A stretch of DNA of 64,000 nt from Sinotaia quadrata (GCA_028829895.1 CM054177.1:78125163-78189162), one strand, 5' to 3'; numbered from the stretch's first letter, positions 1-13,450 are shown. Translations and numbers: made by a program. Notes: generated by a model not told the origin, from the letters alone.

Positions 1-198
1 CATATATTGAATTTGCATAAGTTAAATACATAGCAGGTGTGACTCCATTATACTGATATGTCTGGGAAACCAACAACACAAAGTGCTGCCTTAGCCCTAT
101 AATTGTTAGGATTATGATATACATGTAATTGGAAATCCAATAAAAAAAACTGTCCTTAGCTGAAGAAATAAACATGTTTTGTGTTTCATTAATTATAG

Positions 199-402
199 GT
201 GGTTAAAACTATGGTCAAAATAAAGAATAAACTATGGTCACAATAAAGAATCAACTATGGCCACAAACAAAAACAAAAAAATGAACTATGGCCATAAAGA
301 GAATGAACTATGACCATAAAGAGAATGAACTATGATTACAAATCAAATGAACTATGACCATAAAAAGAATGAACTATGGCCACAGGTGGTTAAAACTATG
401 GG
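199..402. repeat. About 22-bp tandem repeat
   Basis: About nine units share GAATGAACTATGACCATAAA. The array is bracketed by two copies of GGTGGTTAAAACTATGG (199 and 386). Confidence 0.8.
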
Positions 403-1452
403 GCTTTAAGATTAGAGAATGTGATAGAAATAAAAAGTTTAAGAAAATGGAGACATCAATGTTTAAAATTCAAAAGAAAATCTTGGGCTTATGAAATACT
501 TATAAACTATTAGTATTATAAAATATTTACAAAACTAATGAAACAGAATTTTTGTTTTACCCCAAATGAATGTATATACTACTAGGAAAAAAGGCTGCTG
601 CTCATGGTGTGAACTGTGCACGTGTTTTTCTTTAAATTTTTATTTGTTAGATTTAATAATTAAAACTCAATAATATTAGCTTTCTGATGTACTTACAGTT
701 TCAGAGAAAAATATTTCTTTGTAAACCATGTTAAATTCACCAGTTTTCCCAGTTCAGATCCATTAATTTTTTTTTAATTTTAACAAACCCTTGATAAGAC
801 AACATATAATTAACCACAGCTAAAAACTTGCAAATACCAATTTTACAGGAAACCGCCTTTGTCTCACAACTAAAGAAAGTTTTGTGCTGGCAAGAGCTAA
901 GTCAATTCACAAAATGAAAACCAATTCCTTTGCCCATTAGTACTTTGACTAATATCAAATTTGGCTTCAAGTCTTTGAGTTTGACAATCAGTTGAGTGTC
1001 AGTGTATAGGCACTGTGGTTTCTTAGAAGGATTAGGATTCTTCTAGTTTTCAAATTAAATTTCACGAACTGGCATTCCTGAAAGTGTTTGTTCAAGCACA
1101 AGTTCTGTAAGACAGTTTTGATGATCGTCTTGTTCACTTTTGTCTATATTATCAATGTGATTTGTCTTGTACTGAATTACATGTATCTTGTTCCCTTTGT
1201 TGTTCAGTCAAATTTGCCCAAAGTAATCGCTGCTGCTTAACCATGAGCTCATGAGCTGTTTGCTTCAAGAGAGTTAGTTTTCTTTTAGGAAGCGTTCTAT
1301 GGAAAGGTGGATTCTGTTACTGAAATATTAGTAACCATTTGCTGGATCTTTGTGCAAATTGTTCAAATGCAATTCCTGTGGTTCGACTGTGCACTAAACA
1401 TTTTATATGGAAATGTCAAACCGGCAGATAAATTTGTGACAGTCCATTAAAA

Positions 1453-1806
1453 ATGGGGTGAAAAGTGTCGAACAATGTTGTATTCAAAGTGGTGCTCCTT
1501 GAGTTACAATCAGAAATGGGGTAAATCCGGTTGAACAATGATGTCTGTGCATGTCTTCTGACCCAGCCAGGGATCTAGTACTTTATAGGGTAAATCTGGT
1601 TGAACAATGATGTCTGCGCAAGTCTTATGACCCAACCAGCCAGCCAGGCATATAGCAGTTTATAGACAGTGATTATATAGGACATTTTATGCCACAAACA
1701 GAACAAAGGGCAATTGTTGTGGTGTTTAGTTATTAAAGATCAAGCCAGGAACTAAACTTCAAGAAGGGGGTAATTGTTTTAGTGTTTAGTTATTAAAGAT
1801 CAAGTC
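1453..1806. repeat. Two adjacent local duplications (70-bp and 60-bp periods)
   Basis: GGGTAAATCCGGTTGAACAA at 1518 recurs at 1588 (period 70), with a weaker third copy near 1453. CAATTGTTGTGGTGTTTAGT at 1711 recurs at 1771 (period 60). Confidence 0.75.
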
Positions 1807-3652
1807 TGAACTGTGTTGGGACTCTGAACAACAAGGAAACTAAAGGGAAAGAAAAATAATGTGTATGCATACCTGAGTGTGTGCGTGCACACACTCACAC
1901 ACTGCACATATATGCTCACACACACGGTAAACTGAACGTGCTGTTATTTAATTATTCCATTCCTACAAATTAAATTGTTCATTTGACTGTTTAGCAAAAT
2001 AAAAAAAAAAAGGGTTTGTAAAATAAAGGCTGTCCATTTTTACCCAAAAGCCAAACATGGAAATGTTGGTCTCAACATGCCATGCTATTTATTAATACTA
2101 TCATAACATGCCAGACAAGTTATTATTGTTAAGAGTTAACAAAGATTTTAAACAAACAAACAAACAAACAAAATGGCTTATTGGGACAATGTGACTGATG
2201 TTGTGGTAAAGGGTCATATATGAAAAAATGGCTACTAAAAAAAAATTTAAATAAAAGAACTGTTACTTGCTTAAAAAAAAAAAATGATAGCATAATAAAG
2301 GCTGAGATTATTGGTGATACACACTATGGAGGCATAGTTTATTTGGTTGCTTTTTCATTCATGTAAGTTGAAAGATGAAAAGTGCATGCATGATCATGTT
2401 GAAATATACAACGGTTGGTTCCTTCTTTAAAACAAAATTCAAAAATAATTCTAAATTTATACAAGGTGTGATGATCAAGATGCTAAAGAATACAATGCTG
2501 ATGACCAAACAGCATGCGATATAATGAGAAACAGCAAAAAGTTATTTCAGTTTGCTGGAGTTAGTGATAAAACAAGTGATATATCGTTATAGACAATGAA
2601 AACCTCTACATATGATAAACTTGAGAAAGCAACTACTCTTGATGCAAAAGGCTGAAAAAATCTCAATTTCAGATGTCACTTGTGCAATAAAAGTAAAGCA
2701 TTGTGATGACTGAACTGAAATTAAAAGGGAAAGGTGTTAAAACATCTGCTGGCTGGTTAACAAGATTAGACAGGGGAGAAAAGCTTCTTTGCTCTCTTAT
2801 TTTAAATAAACAAATTAATTTTTTCTTCAATGTACAATATTTTGTAAACATTTTTGTAGGCTTTGGATTAAGTGGGATTTCAATTATCTAGAATTTCTTT
2901 TCCCACTCAATTAGAATAATTGTGAGCCTACAATATATTCATTTCCAATATGTACAGTAGAATAATTGTGACAACATATTCAGTTCTCAATTATGTACTA
3001 CTAATAAATCCCAGTAGAATAATTAATCAAGTCTACCACATATTCATTTCTAAATATGTACTTGTAATGCTGATGAATCCTAATAATTATTTTTTCTGAT
3101 TCCATGACACACTCACAATATTAGTCAGTGGGAAAATTGTGAGAATGTTGAGTTCTTCTAAAACTGAGTTAAGACGTGTCTAAATAAAATTATTTTTATG
3201 TACTCACGTACTAAATAAATACATAAAATAATCCTCTTTTAAAACCATCCTATGAATAAATCATCAATTTAAAGAAATTTCAGAAGCCATGCTTTGAAAT
3301 ACAGCAATAAAAATCATAATATTAGCTAAATTCAAATGAGATTTGAGAATATATTATTCCTGGTGAAAGACTGCTTTTATTGAGAGCATTTTGAAATCCA
3401 CACACTTATGCATGAAAATCAAGACAATTATCCTTTTATCCTTTAAAATCAATCTTTTTTTTTTATCTCTGAATTGAATAATGAACTCTTTGTCCTCTAA
3501 GATTAAGTAATGTTAATCACATAGCTATCTCAGGTTTTCCAAATAGGTTCTCTGTATACAGCTTTAAAATAGTCACACACATAAAAAAAAAAAAAGCACC
3601 AAAAATATGAGTGGAAATGTTCATGTGCACTTTTACCATTGAGGGAAATGCT

Positions 3653-3769
3653 TGAACTGAGCAATATGGTAAGATTAGCAGAGAACAGAATGGAATAGAG
3701 AAAACTGGTTGTCAGGTCATCAGTGGTGCCCCAACAGTCGACAAGACTAAGGGATAGATAGACAGACAG
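3653..3769 (+). mobile_element. 3' tail of a non-LTR retrotransposon, copy 1
   Basis: About 117 bp matches the 3' ends of the copies at 19204 and 24095. It starts near CTGAGCAATATGGTAAGATT and ends GGGATAGATAGACAGACAG. The 5' end is severely truncated, as expected for target-primed reverse transcription. Only the C-terminal codons of the reverse transcriptase ORF are represented. Confidence 0.7.
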
Positions 3770-3962
3770 CTATTTTAAATAATCAAAATAATACCATTGC
3801 TGTCACTTTTAATAAGTTTTAAAGATTACCAGAAACAATCTATTAATTGCATGTGTATAATTTTCTACAGCATAAGTAAAAATACACAACAATTAGGAAA
3901 AAAACTTTAACCTGTTTTCAATTTTATATTTAATTGACTGAAAATTATTTTGTTTGTTTTTA

Positions 3963-4010
3963 AAACCATGTGTTACTCATGAAATCAAACCATGTGTTAC
4001 TCATGAAATC
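3963..4010. repeat. 24-bp perfect tandem duplication
   Basis: AAACCATGTGTTACTCATGA + AATC occurs twice head to tail at 3963 and 3987. Confidence 0.85.
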
Positions 4011-4407
4011 TCAAAATAGAGACTTAGATGAAAAATGTATGTACATGATTCTTTTCAGACCTATCAAGCACTGATATCAGTTTAATATTTTTCCTTAGTT
4101 ACATTAAAAAGAGTTACAAAGAATACCAATATGCTCCATATCAAAATAATTATGAAAAAATAAAATATACCACTAAAAATCATCTAAAACTGCATTTAAT
4201 TTACTTAACTATCACTATAACAGTGAATTAGAAATAAACTACAAAAGCAAACACAAACAAGTTTTTAAATCAGTGTTAGCTGACCCCCAAGATGGAAACG
4301 GTACTGAAGGCCAAAATCTTACTTACCACTAGATCTGGAATATAAGATATGACAACTGGAATAGCTCATCTGAATTAAAATCTATACTGCTGGATGGGTC
4401 AACCCGA

Positions 4408-4745
4408 GTCTTTATGAGCCACTGACTGGCAATCCTTGATCAAATTCTAAACAATAAGTTCACCATTAGTGGTTGGCATCCCCAGTCAAATTCTAAACAG
4501 TACATTCACTATTAGTGGTTGGCAATCCCCAATCAAATTCTAAACAGTACGTTCACTATTAGTGGTTGGCAATATCTATCAAATTCTAAACAATGTCATT
4601 ATCAGAACTAGAAGTCAAACAGCTGTTGGACTGTTAAAACTAGTAAAGTCTGAGAAGAATCAAAACAATATCATTATTAGAACTAGAAGTCAAACAGCTG
4701 TTGGAGTGTTAAAACTAGTAAAGTCTGAGAAGAATCAAAACAATG
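4408..4745. repeat. About 50-bp repeat (four units) followed by a 75-bp duplication
   Basis: Units with AGTGGTTGGCAATCCCCAAT and CAAATTCTAAACAGTAC repeat from about 4408 to 4590. They are followed directly by a 75-bp block (4591-4665) duplicated at 4666-4740. The 75-bp period keeps one frame open (ORF 4562-4807), but it shows no recognisable protein. Confidence 0.8.
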
Positions 4746-6121
4746 TAAACTTTCAAATTTACAATCTTCAAAGAATAAAATCCTATTACAACTTCGTTTT
4801 TTTTTAACTTATGCAGAAAATGTTATGGTTACTCAGCACTGCTTGCCAACAAAATAATTACATATCAAATCATTTAGACAACTGGTTTTCATTCTTACTT
4901 ATGAGACATAATAACATTCAGAGGAGTATTTTCATTAATATCTTCATTGCAAAACATGTCACTTCATATTTGAAATGACATGTATTAAGGCACTTGTAAG
5001 ATGCTAATTTGGAGAGTAAAAACAATGACCACTTCTGCAAAAGAGACTCAGAGCTATTGTGCATATTCATCAGAGAATAAAACTAGAAATAAAGTAAACT
5101 TGCAAATGTGTGTCCAGTGAGAGATGTCAATAGGGAAAAGGAGGCACATTATATACAATTAATTAAAAGGACCTGAGCAAAATAACTTGAAAATGATCCA
5201 CAAAGATCAACTGAAGTATTAAATTTAAATGTTTAAAGTCATACAGCATTATTAGTAATTGAACTAGTAAATATAATAAAAAATCTAACTGAAAGCATGC
5301 TGTTAAATATGAGTTTGACTCAGACAAAATGATACAAGAGATAACAATGAAACTGATAAAAGAAATCACAAGGCAAATGGATGCTGAAGTTCATAAATTT
5401 TAAAAAAATTAAAATTATATTAAAAAATAAAGAAATAAGAAACTATAATGACTTAAACCGTGTGTGATTTTGCTGCTGGTTGCAAAAGCCCATTTAAAAA
5501 TGAACATGCTATGTACCTATGTTGACCATAATGAGTCAATATGTCTGACATAAAAGCAATATAATTGAATGAAAAAACATCTCAACAAAAACATAACAAG
5601 CCATTAACAAGCAAATTAACTGAAAACCCAAACTATATTAAAAGAAAATAATAATATGTTCCTTTTTAAAACAAACAGATCCTTACAGCTGAGATTATAT
5701 AAATCTTTAAAGGCAGGCTTTGTCTTCAAGGCCACAGCTTGTAGAGTCTGAGGCATATTATTTGACCTGTAGTCAAATAAAGATAAGAAGCCCCTTAAAC
5801 AGGCAAATAATGGTATCCAGAAAATAAATGCCATTATTTACATTTTTATTGTTAGACGCTCTAAATGAATGACAGAGAAGTAGAATAGTTATTTTAGTTA
5901 CTTATTTTTATTTAAATAAAGTTTTCCACATATATTAGACCTAGTTATGGAATAAGCATAAAGACAGAGTTCCTGGCATCTACTTCTGACATGCAAATTT
6001 TATTTTAAAAATCTGGATTAAATAGTCCCGTTTAAATTGTATTCCTGATAATAATTTGAAGAGTTTGTGAAAGTTCTACAAAAACCTTTTTACAATGAAG
6101 ATTAGAATAGTGAAGTTTTGA

Positions 6122-6185
6122 AAGTAAAATGGACATCAGAGATATGACTATTCAAGTAAAATGGATGTCAGTGATATGACTATTT
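6122..6185. repeat. 32-bp tandem duplication
   Basis: AAGTAAAATGGACATCAGAG + ATATGACTATTC recurs at 6154 with four changes. Confidence 0.75.
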
Positions 6186-7080
6186 TAAGAGTCTCATATA
6201 TTTTAAAAAAACATATTCAAAATCCCCTAGTTTTAAAATTGTCAAGGCCCCTGCTGTTGTTCATACAAACACTTAAATCAGTTAGTGATAATGTATTTTC
6301 CAGACCTTCTATTACCTTCTAAACTCTTCCAGCAATTGATAAAGAATCTGTACAAGAGCATAAAATGAAGAACAGTCTGCATTAATACAGTATCGACTTA
6401 GAAAAGAGATTAATGGAAGAATAACAAATCCCACTATGTTCAGTCATTTTTCAAATTAAATCCAAGCAGTTATGAAAAGATAAATCTTACAAATCTTTAG
6501 AGATATTTTTTAATTGTCATAAGTACAACAAACACTGAATTATCATCATTTAAAATGTTAACAATACAGAGTTACAAGGAATATCTTACTTCATGTCTTG
6601 ATCAATTGTATTAGTTTAACTAAACCCAAAACTAACCACTCTTGACATCAAATAAAACTATATAGGGTGTTCCAAAAATCTTGGCGAGATGCCCAATTTG
6701 GCGACATTAATTGGCCAACAAGGCTGCCACACATAACCATCTCTGATTTTATTCTTTCAAAGAAAGACATTTGAAAATAATAAGCCATAAAATTTTCAAA
6801 CATTAAAAAAAACAATTTACAAAGAAATTATAAGCTTTATTTGGCTATACTGGCCTGGATTCTAAAAGAAAAAATGTCTTCAAATGGAAAGAGAAATATA
6901 TGGAGCAAAACAAAGGCTATGGAAAAATATAAACTTTCATACATAATTTGTAATTATAACTACAATAAATATATTTTTCAAGTCTGACAAACCTCCCCCA
7001 CCCAATAAAGAAGTATAGTTAAATATATCCAAACCTTTTGAGACATCAAGTATTAGAATAGTTTAGTACAATGTGTTAAT

Positions 7081-7140
7081 GACACACTCACACACACACA
7101 CAAACGTGCATGAAAATGTATATATATATATATGTATATG
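7081..7140. repeat. CA and TA microsatellites
   Basis: A CACACACACA run near 7087-7102 is followed by a TATATATATATA run near 7118-7132. Confidence 0.85.
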
Positions 7141-7440
7141 TTGTTTTTTAAAGGAGAAAGGACTACAGAGAGTAAAATGTGCTACCAATGTCTGTGTGGC
7201 TACCATATGGAAGGTTGTATGTCACATTTTAGAGACAATGCAATGTTAAAAAGTGAAGATAAATGCCTAAGAATTTCAACAACAATACTTCATGAACTCA
7301 TCTGACCAGAAACTGATAACTGATATTCAGAACTGATGATAAACAAAGCAGATTAACTGCAGCAATAAAGCACTTTGGCCATGGGCATTATCAAACTCGG
7401 TAGAACAGCACTAAGCTCAGCTTTTCGCTGGATTTGTACT

Positions 7441-7572
7441 AAGCAAAATGAGAGCAAGAAATCAGACTAGGCAGGAAGCACTCCCCATAAATTAAGTAAG
7501 TAAGCAAAATGAAAGCGCGAAATCAGACTAGGCAGGAAGCACTCCCCATAAATCAACTAAGTAGGCAAAATG
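7441..7572. repeat. 61-bp tandem duplication
   Basis: AAGCAAAATGAGAGCAAGAA at 7441 recurs at 7502 with a few changes, with a partial third copy from about 7562. Confidence 0.8.
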
Positions 7573-7695
7573 AGAACAATGGGCACTTGTTTATTATTTC
7601 CACTTCAAAGTGTTGTCTTCTAAACCTACCTAATCAGTTACTGTTCACATTAACTAATTAGAACTGGAACCAGGAAGGAAAGTGTCTCCACACCA

Positions 7696-7865
7696 AATAA
7701 GTACTTCTGCTCTAAATGAAACAAACTCCAAAACTGGAAGCCCTCCATATCAAACACAATAAGTACTACTGCTCTAAATGAAACAAACTCCAGAACTGGC
7801 AGCCCCCCACCCCACCCACCCCCATCAAACACAATAAGTATTATTGCTCAAATTCCTGAAATGGC
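7696..7865. repeat. About 62-74-bp duplication, two and a half units
   Basis: AATAAGTACTTCTGCTCTAA ... GAAACAAACTCC occurs at about 7696 and 7758, with a decayed third unit at about 7832. The second unit carries an added C-rich run near 7803-7826. Confidence 0.75.
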
Positions 7866-9370
7866 AGTCCTTCTACTAGTCCTAGATGAAAAGATAGCAC
7901 TTGACACATAGTTCAGATCAGGTTTCATATCTTTATTTGTGACAAAGTGAAATTGTAACAAGTGACATACACTTTTCATCAATCATATAACTATCCATTT
8001 TATAAATGATTTTATATTACAATGATAGTCATTTGAGAGTTTGTCATTTTGATCAAAATATTTCCATTTAATAAACTATCAGTCTTACATGAAAGCATCA
8101 AAAATTACATTACAGAAAAAATTTCTCTGCTATAAGTAATATGAATTCCCAAAAAGTGAAAGTGATATGAATGAATGATTGTTTACCCAAAAGTGGGTGT
8201 GTGGACGGATAAGTGTACAATGGTGAATACAGATAAAAGGTATTATGCAGCATTAGTTGTTATTTATAAACTATGGATATAAATTCTATATTTACCAATG
8301 CTAAAATTTAAAACTATATTTGTAAAATTAGACAAGTGTGAAGAAATTCAATTGTCTGATTTTTTGTGAAATATTGTGAAAACTCAGTCTGACATCTGGA
8401 AACAAAGAATTCTATCTCAAGTTTTCTGATTAAATACGAATCTATCCATCTATGTCTGAAATCAACTAATCCATTTCAATTATTTGCTTCAATACATCAG
8501 ATTGTTTGTAAATCAATGCTGAGCCAAAAAACATATTCTCATAGCAAAACAGTTTGGATGAGTAATAAGTTTTAATGTTTACGGTCAAATCTAGAATGAT
8601 GTCTTACAGAAAGAGTAAAAATCATTACAACTATCATAAGACTATAAATAAAACCAAAATGAGACAAAATGTTACAATAATCAGGAAATGCACATAAATT
8701 TTAAGAGTTTGCTATATAATACAAGAGTGTGTCACTTAAAAGTGTTTATAATAATAATAATAAAATGTTTCTGTTATTATTCTGCTCACTGGTTTGGCTT
8801 GGCTCTCTGCATGCCATTTAAACAGGACAGATCCAGACAGACAAGTTATTAGTTTATCAGATAAATGATTTTTTTCCTTCACCTTTGTCAGCCCCCAAAA
8901 CACACTTTTTCCATTGCAAGGAGATATCAAGCAACATACTTTTTTGGTTGTTTTTTGTTCAATCTTAATTTTTCTAATTATATTTTCTGAACAGCTAAGT
9001 AAAAAAAATTGCAATTAACCAAAACCTTTTTAAAAATCAGTCATTAAGTAAAAAAAAAAAGTATATAAGTGGTACAAAATAAAAGAAATTCTAAAACAAA
9101 AAAAATTATTTTAAATGAACAAATACCAGACAAAATTAATAACATCTCTTAAAATCTAGATTGCAATGGAATAAGAATGTATGGATATTCATATGTTTTT
9201 ATAAAGAAATACAAAATGGTTAAAATAAATGTTATTAAACAAACTGTTCAATGCTAAGCCTTATATATGTGTATAAAACACACACAAAGTACATTGCATC
9301 ATGGTGCCAGCCCCAAATATAACTGGAACTGAAACACATATGACTCATAACCTTGAAAAAACTGAGCAAT

Positions 9371-9545
9371 GAACAGGTTAACGTGAATCAACATACATGC
9401 TAACTTCAAATGTTACAGTTAATACTATATAAACTTTTATAAAATGTTAAAGAACAGGTTAATGTGAATCAATATACATGCTAACTTCAAATGTTACAGT
9501 TAATACTATATATACTTTTCATAAAAATGTTAAAGAACAGGTAAC
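9371..9545. repeat. 81-bp tandem duplication
   Basis: GAACAGGTTAACGTGAATCA at 9371 recurs at 9452 as a nearly identical 81-bp unit; the start of a third unit is visible near 9534. Confidence 0.85.
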
Positions 9546-10894
9546 GTTAGTATGGGTTAAGTTAGTCATTTTAATATAAATGTTATTGTTAATACTTATA
9601 TAGTATGCTACATTTAATACTAAAACCAGACCTAATGTAATATTAAAGCCCCAAAGCACAGCATAAGCAATATTTTACAATTGATATCATTTTTTTAAAA
9701 TTTATATTAGAACCATAATACAATTTAATTAAAATACTCAATTTTATGGGGAAACACTAAAAATTAATGAAAATAATCAATCTTAGGAAAGTTATTGAAA
9801 GTATAAAGAAATTTATGAGAATAAAAAATAATTAAGACGTGATAATAAAATTAATTCTGGTAGACAAATATAACACAACAACACACAAAATAATACGCTT
9901 TGTACTACACTAACCCTTCTTTTCCATTGCAGGACATATTTATCAACTTTGGCTATCTATGCTAAATATAACAAAGATGGTTAAAGAATTTTTATTGTAA
10001 CAATGTAAGGGTATATCACAAACCAGGGAGTCAATTGGAAAGTGGTAAAGTCAAACTTAGCATTTGCAGAGAGATAACCCAGCATTACTGTCCAAATGTC
10101 AGGAATAGACTACATCCCTTTAGTACCATATAACTTGTTTCTGGGCCCAATCCCTTTGAAAATCAGTATTGACAGACTCCAGCAAAGCACATTAAGTAAA
10201 TGCAAACTGTTTACATTATGAACAATAACAGACATAAATACAAAGAGTAATGAGAATTATGTTCCACAGATTATTCCCTCAATCCATTCAATTTAAATCT
10301 AAATACAATATTTTACACATTCATTCACACAGCATAAATAAGAAGGATAATGGTAAACTAGTTTGAAATTATTGTAACTGCAGTAAATTAATAATGTGCA
10401 CAGGATTTATTGAGAATTATTACTAACAGAACCAACGGCTATTTCTAAATGTTCAAAATGAAATAATTAAACATTAAGATATTTTTAGGTGTAAAATATT
10501 AATAATTCACTGTCACAAATTATTTGGCCATTCTGTATTCAAACTTATAACAGGTAAAGACTAAATGGATAGGGCACTGCCAATACTTAAAGAAAACATT
10601 TCAAATAATTCATTTGGGGGGGGGGGGAACATTAATACTATGCTGCACATCATCAATCAATGCAGGATAATATTTTTAAATGATTAATTGGTTTTAAAAG
10701 ATTAGTACCAGTCAGAAAGGTGCTGAATGCTAGCACATAGGCTGTTCAAATGGTACATTATTCACACTAACAACTTTGCAAAATGTTGGTTGTCAAAGAA
10801 CCATAACATCATGTCCTTAAAGATGATTTGGAGGCCAGTTGACTTCACATAGTGAAGCTAAGAGCAGGCAATAAAATTAACCATTGAGCCAGTC

Positions 10895-12710
10895 AGTACA
10901 AGTATTAGGTAACCACAACTGTTGGGTGGAGATAAATCTAGCATCAGTCCTATATGTGCTACAGTTAATCAGGACAGGATGATAGAAGTAACTGTGTGAT
11001 CACTGCCAGTGCTAGAGTTAATCAGAGCAGGATGGAGTAAGAAATCAGAGCAGGATGGAGGAAGTAACTGTGTGATCACTGTCAGTGCTATTGTTAATCA
11101 AGGTAGGATTATAGCAGTAATTATGCAATATGCAATTATTGTCAGTGCTATAGTTAATTATGGCAGGATTAAAGCAGTAATTGTACGTTCATTGCTAGTG
11201 CTACTGTTAACTCTTTAACATCTCTATCGTCCGTAGCAGCCCATGCATCGGTTCTGTTTCAGTCATGATTGTCCCCTAGCGTCCCGTACTGAATGCACCG
11301 TATGCTGCTATGGGAGAAACTTGTTTCGGCTTTCCCTATTTGAACCAAGTTCCCACAATGCTTTGCAATTAATTAGTTAAGTTACTTCCTGGCTGGCTGG
11401 CTTTCTATTTTTCCCACATGTATTTTCGCTCTGTATATTTTTTTCCAAATATTTTCTTGCTTCGAAAATTTTTCAATATTTGTGTCAGCATTTCCATTTG
11501 TGATGGTTTGTGATGGATTCCGATACTGAGATGACATAAACGTATGACTATCATTTATTTGATCGTGAAGACAACCAAAGTGACACTTCGTTTTCTAGCT
11601 CAGACCATTTTTCATCATCTTCTTCTTCTGAAACTGAGCCAGAAATTGTTGTCAACCAAGACGCACCTTGGAGTTCCGAGTGACAAAAGGCATTCTCTGG
11701 TAATTAGCATTTATTTTATTTGGCAATATGTACAAACAAAAATTATTTTTTTCATAAAGGGCTACCACAGTATGCTTGAATGCAAACTTTGAAAAGAATC
11801 CATCATCATTCAAATAAGTTACGTTAATATTCAATTGCTGACATTTATGCTGCATATTTGACATTTCATACTAATTATAGTAATGACATACCTGAGTTTA
11901 TATATGCTTCAAATGACTGCTAAATATATTTATTTCTTCATATCTGTGTTTACCTGTGTTTGTAGTCTACTTTGCAATGATTTCCACAAAATTTAATATT
12001 TTCTTTATCCACAATTATTTTTCAAACAATATTTGTGTTTTCAAATAAATTATCATTAAGTACTAATTAAAATATTTTTTAATTACCAGACAGATTTAGC
12101 CAAAAAATATTTTTCATAAAGGGCATCCATACTGTAACAACTAGAACAAATTTGAAGTTGATCTCCCTTCAAACAAAAAAGTTATAATGCAAGCACCATT
12201 ATAGCATGATTTTAGGCCATTTTGTCACAAACTTTCCATGACGACAAGTGAGTTTGACCTAATTATCTTATGAGACGCTAAGAGTTAATTAGGACAGGAT
12301 TATAGCAGTTGCTGTGCAATTATTGTCAGTCCTATAGTTAATCAAGGCAAATGATAGCAATAAAGTGTGTGATCAGTGCTAGTGCTATAGTTAATCAAGG
12401 CAAATGATAGCAATAATTGGTGTGATCATTGCTAGTGCTATAGTTAATCAAGGCAAATGATAGTAATAATTGGTGTGATCCTTGCTAGTGCTATAGTTAA
12501 TCTCGGCAGGGTGAAAGAAGTAACTGTGCAATCAATGCCAGTGTTATTGTTAATCTAGGCAGGATTATAGCAGTAACTGGCGTGATCATTGCTAGAGTTA
12601 AAGTTAATTAGGGCAGATGAATAGCAGTAACTGTGCCAGTGCTATTATTAACCAGGGCAGGCTGAAGGAAGTAATTGTGTGATCATTGTCAGTGCTATTA
12701 TTAAATAAAA
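10895..12710. repeat. About 52-bp minisatellite, split by the piggyBac relic
   Basis: Diverged units of about 51-53 bp contain GTGCTATAGTTAATCAAGG, a GATAGCAGTAA-like segment and GTGATCATTG. About five units lie left of 11210 and about nine right of 12285. Some units have small internal deletions. No coding potential is retained across units. Confidence 0.8.
11211..12284 (+). mobile_element. Decayed piggyBac-like element with TTAA target duplication
   Basis: The 1,074-bp insert is bounded by TTAA at 11207-11210 and at 12285-12288, the target duplication of piggyBac elements. Its ends are imperfect inverted repeats (CTCTTTAACATCTC at the left; the right end reversed reads CTCTTAGCGTCTC). From 11514 a reading frame starts MDSDTEMT, meets a TAA, then continues through an acidic, serine-rich stretch to about 11682. 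Such N-termini are common in piggyBac transposases. No DDE catalytic core remains, so this is an internally deleted, non-autonomous copy. It interrupts a minisatellite whose unit reads continuously once the insert and one TTAA are removed. Confidence 0.8.
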
Positions 12711-12800
12711 GTCACCCCAGATATTTATTTGGGATGCTATAATACAAGCTAAGATTCAGGTAAACATAGTCCAGTGATGTAAATTTTGGTATGCATCCTG

Positions 12801-12963
12801 GGAAGATTTTCTGAAATGAAGGTGAAATAGCATCTGTCTCTTTCCAAAACACTATGGTGTGAAAGTTATCATCAACTGTGCAACAGCACTACTCAAAGAA
12901 TGCACAGTATCAGAAATTATTGGTCCTGATGACCTTCAGTCCTCAATGCTGAATATTAATTAG
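12801..12963 (+). other. Open segment without start codon, unassigned
   Basis: A plus-strand frame stays open through PKHYGVKVIINCATALL, ECTVSEIIGPDDLQ and ends at a TAG near 12961. It has no ATG at its start and no clear splice sites. Composition is protein-like, so it may be a remnant of a gene or transposon. It is not assigned. Confidence 0.15.
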
Positions 12964-13274
12964 ACTTTTCTTTTTACATTTTAATTTCAGTGATTAAATG
13001 TTAGATTGTCTCACTAGTTCTGAAGGGGAGAAGACTGCATACAAGCATTCCATGACAAGATGTATTTTATTCCAATATAACAAGATCTATAATTTCAGAG
13101 TAATTTTAACATTTCAACCAAAAACGTAAGTAAGCTAATTTAAAAACTGATTTACCAGCTGTCAAACTACAGCTGACATTGTAATATGGTGACTGGAACC
13201 TATGTATTTAAATAACACCTGAATTTCCCTGCAACAGTTACGTAACATTTTTAAATATTTACACACCAACATAC

Positions 13275-13420
13275 ATTCAGTATAGGATACTGTCACTGAT
13301 ATCATGTGTAAAATAAAGAATAAGCTATTGTCTCTGACACTGTCTGTAAAATTAAAAATAAGCTATTGTTTCTAATGCTGTAAAATAAAGAATAGTTATT
13401 GCCCCTGACAATGTAAAATC
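13275..13420. repeat. Short diverged tandem repeat next to an exon donor
   Basis: Three to four units of about 38-50 bp share GTAAAATAAAGAATAAGCTA and TTGTCTCTGAC. The array ends about 30 bases from the donor of the seventh ABCC4-like coding exon (exon edge 13451). Confidence 0.65.
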
Positions 13421-13450
13421 AAAGATAAAACAAAACAAACAACTACTCAC

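Larger units (their letters stand above)
1..13450. other. Presumed intron or 3' flank of the ABCC4-like gene, no exon found
   Basis: I scanned the minus strand for later ABCC4 exons (second half of the membrane domain, Walker A, LSGGQ, Walker B) and found none. Apart from the listed duplications, the LINE tail, the piggyBac relic, G tracts (for example 10616-10627) and microsatellites, the sequence is AT-rich and unassigned. Confidence 0.5.

Noticed and set aside
6664..6735. Mariner-like terminus GGGTGTTCCAAAAAT
   Set aside because: No matching inverted end or TA-bounded partner was found nearby.
8736..9014. 92-codon minus-strand ORF
   Set aside because: No ABCC4 motif and no recognisable domain; it ends in poly-tyrosine from an ATA microsatellite.
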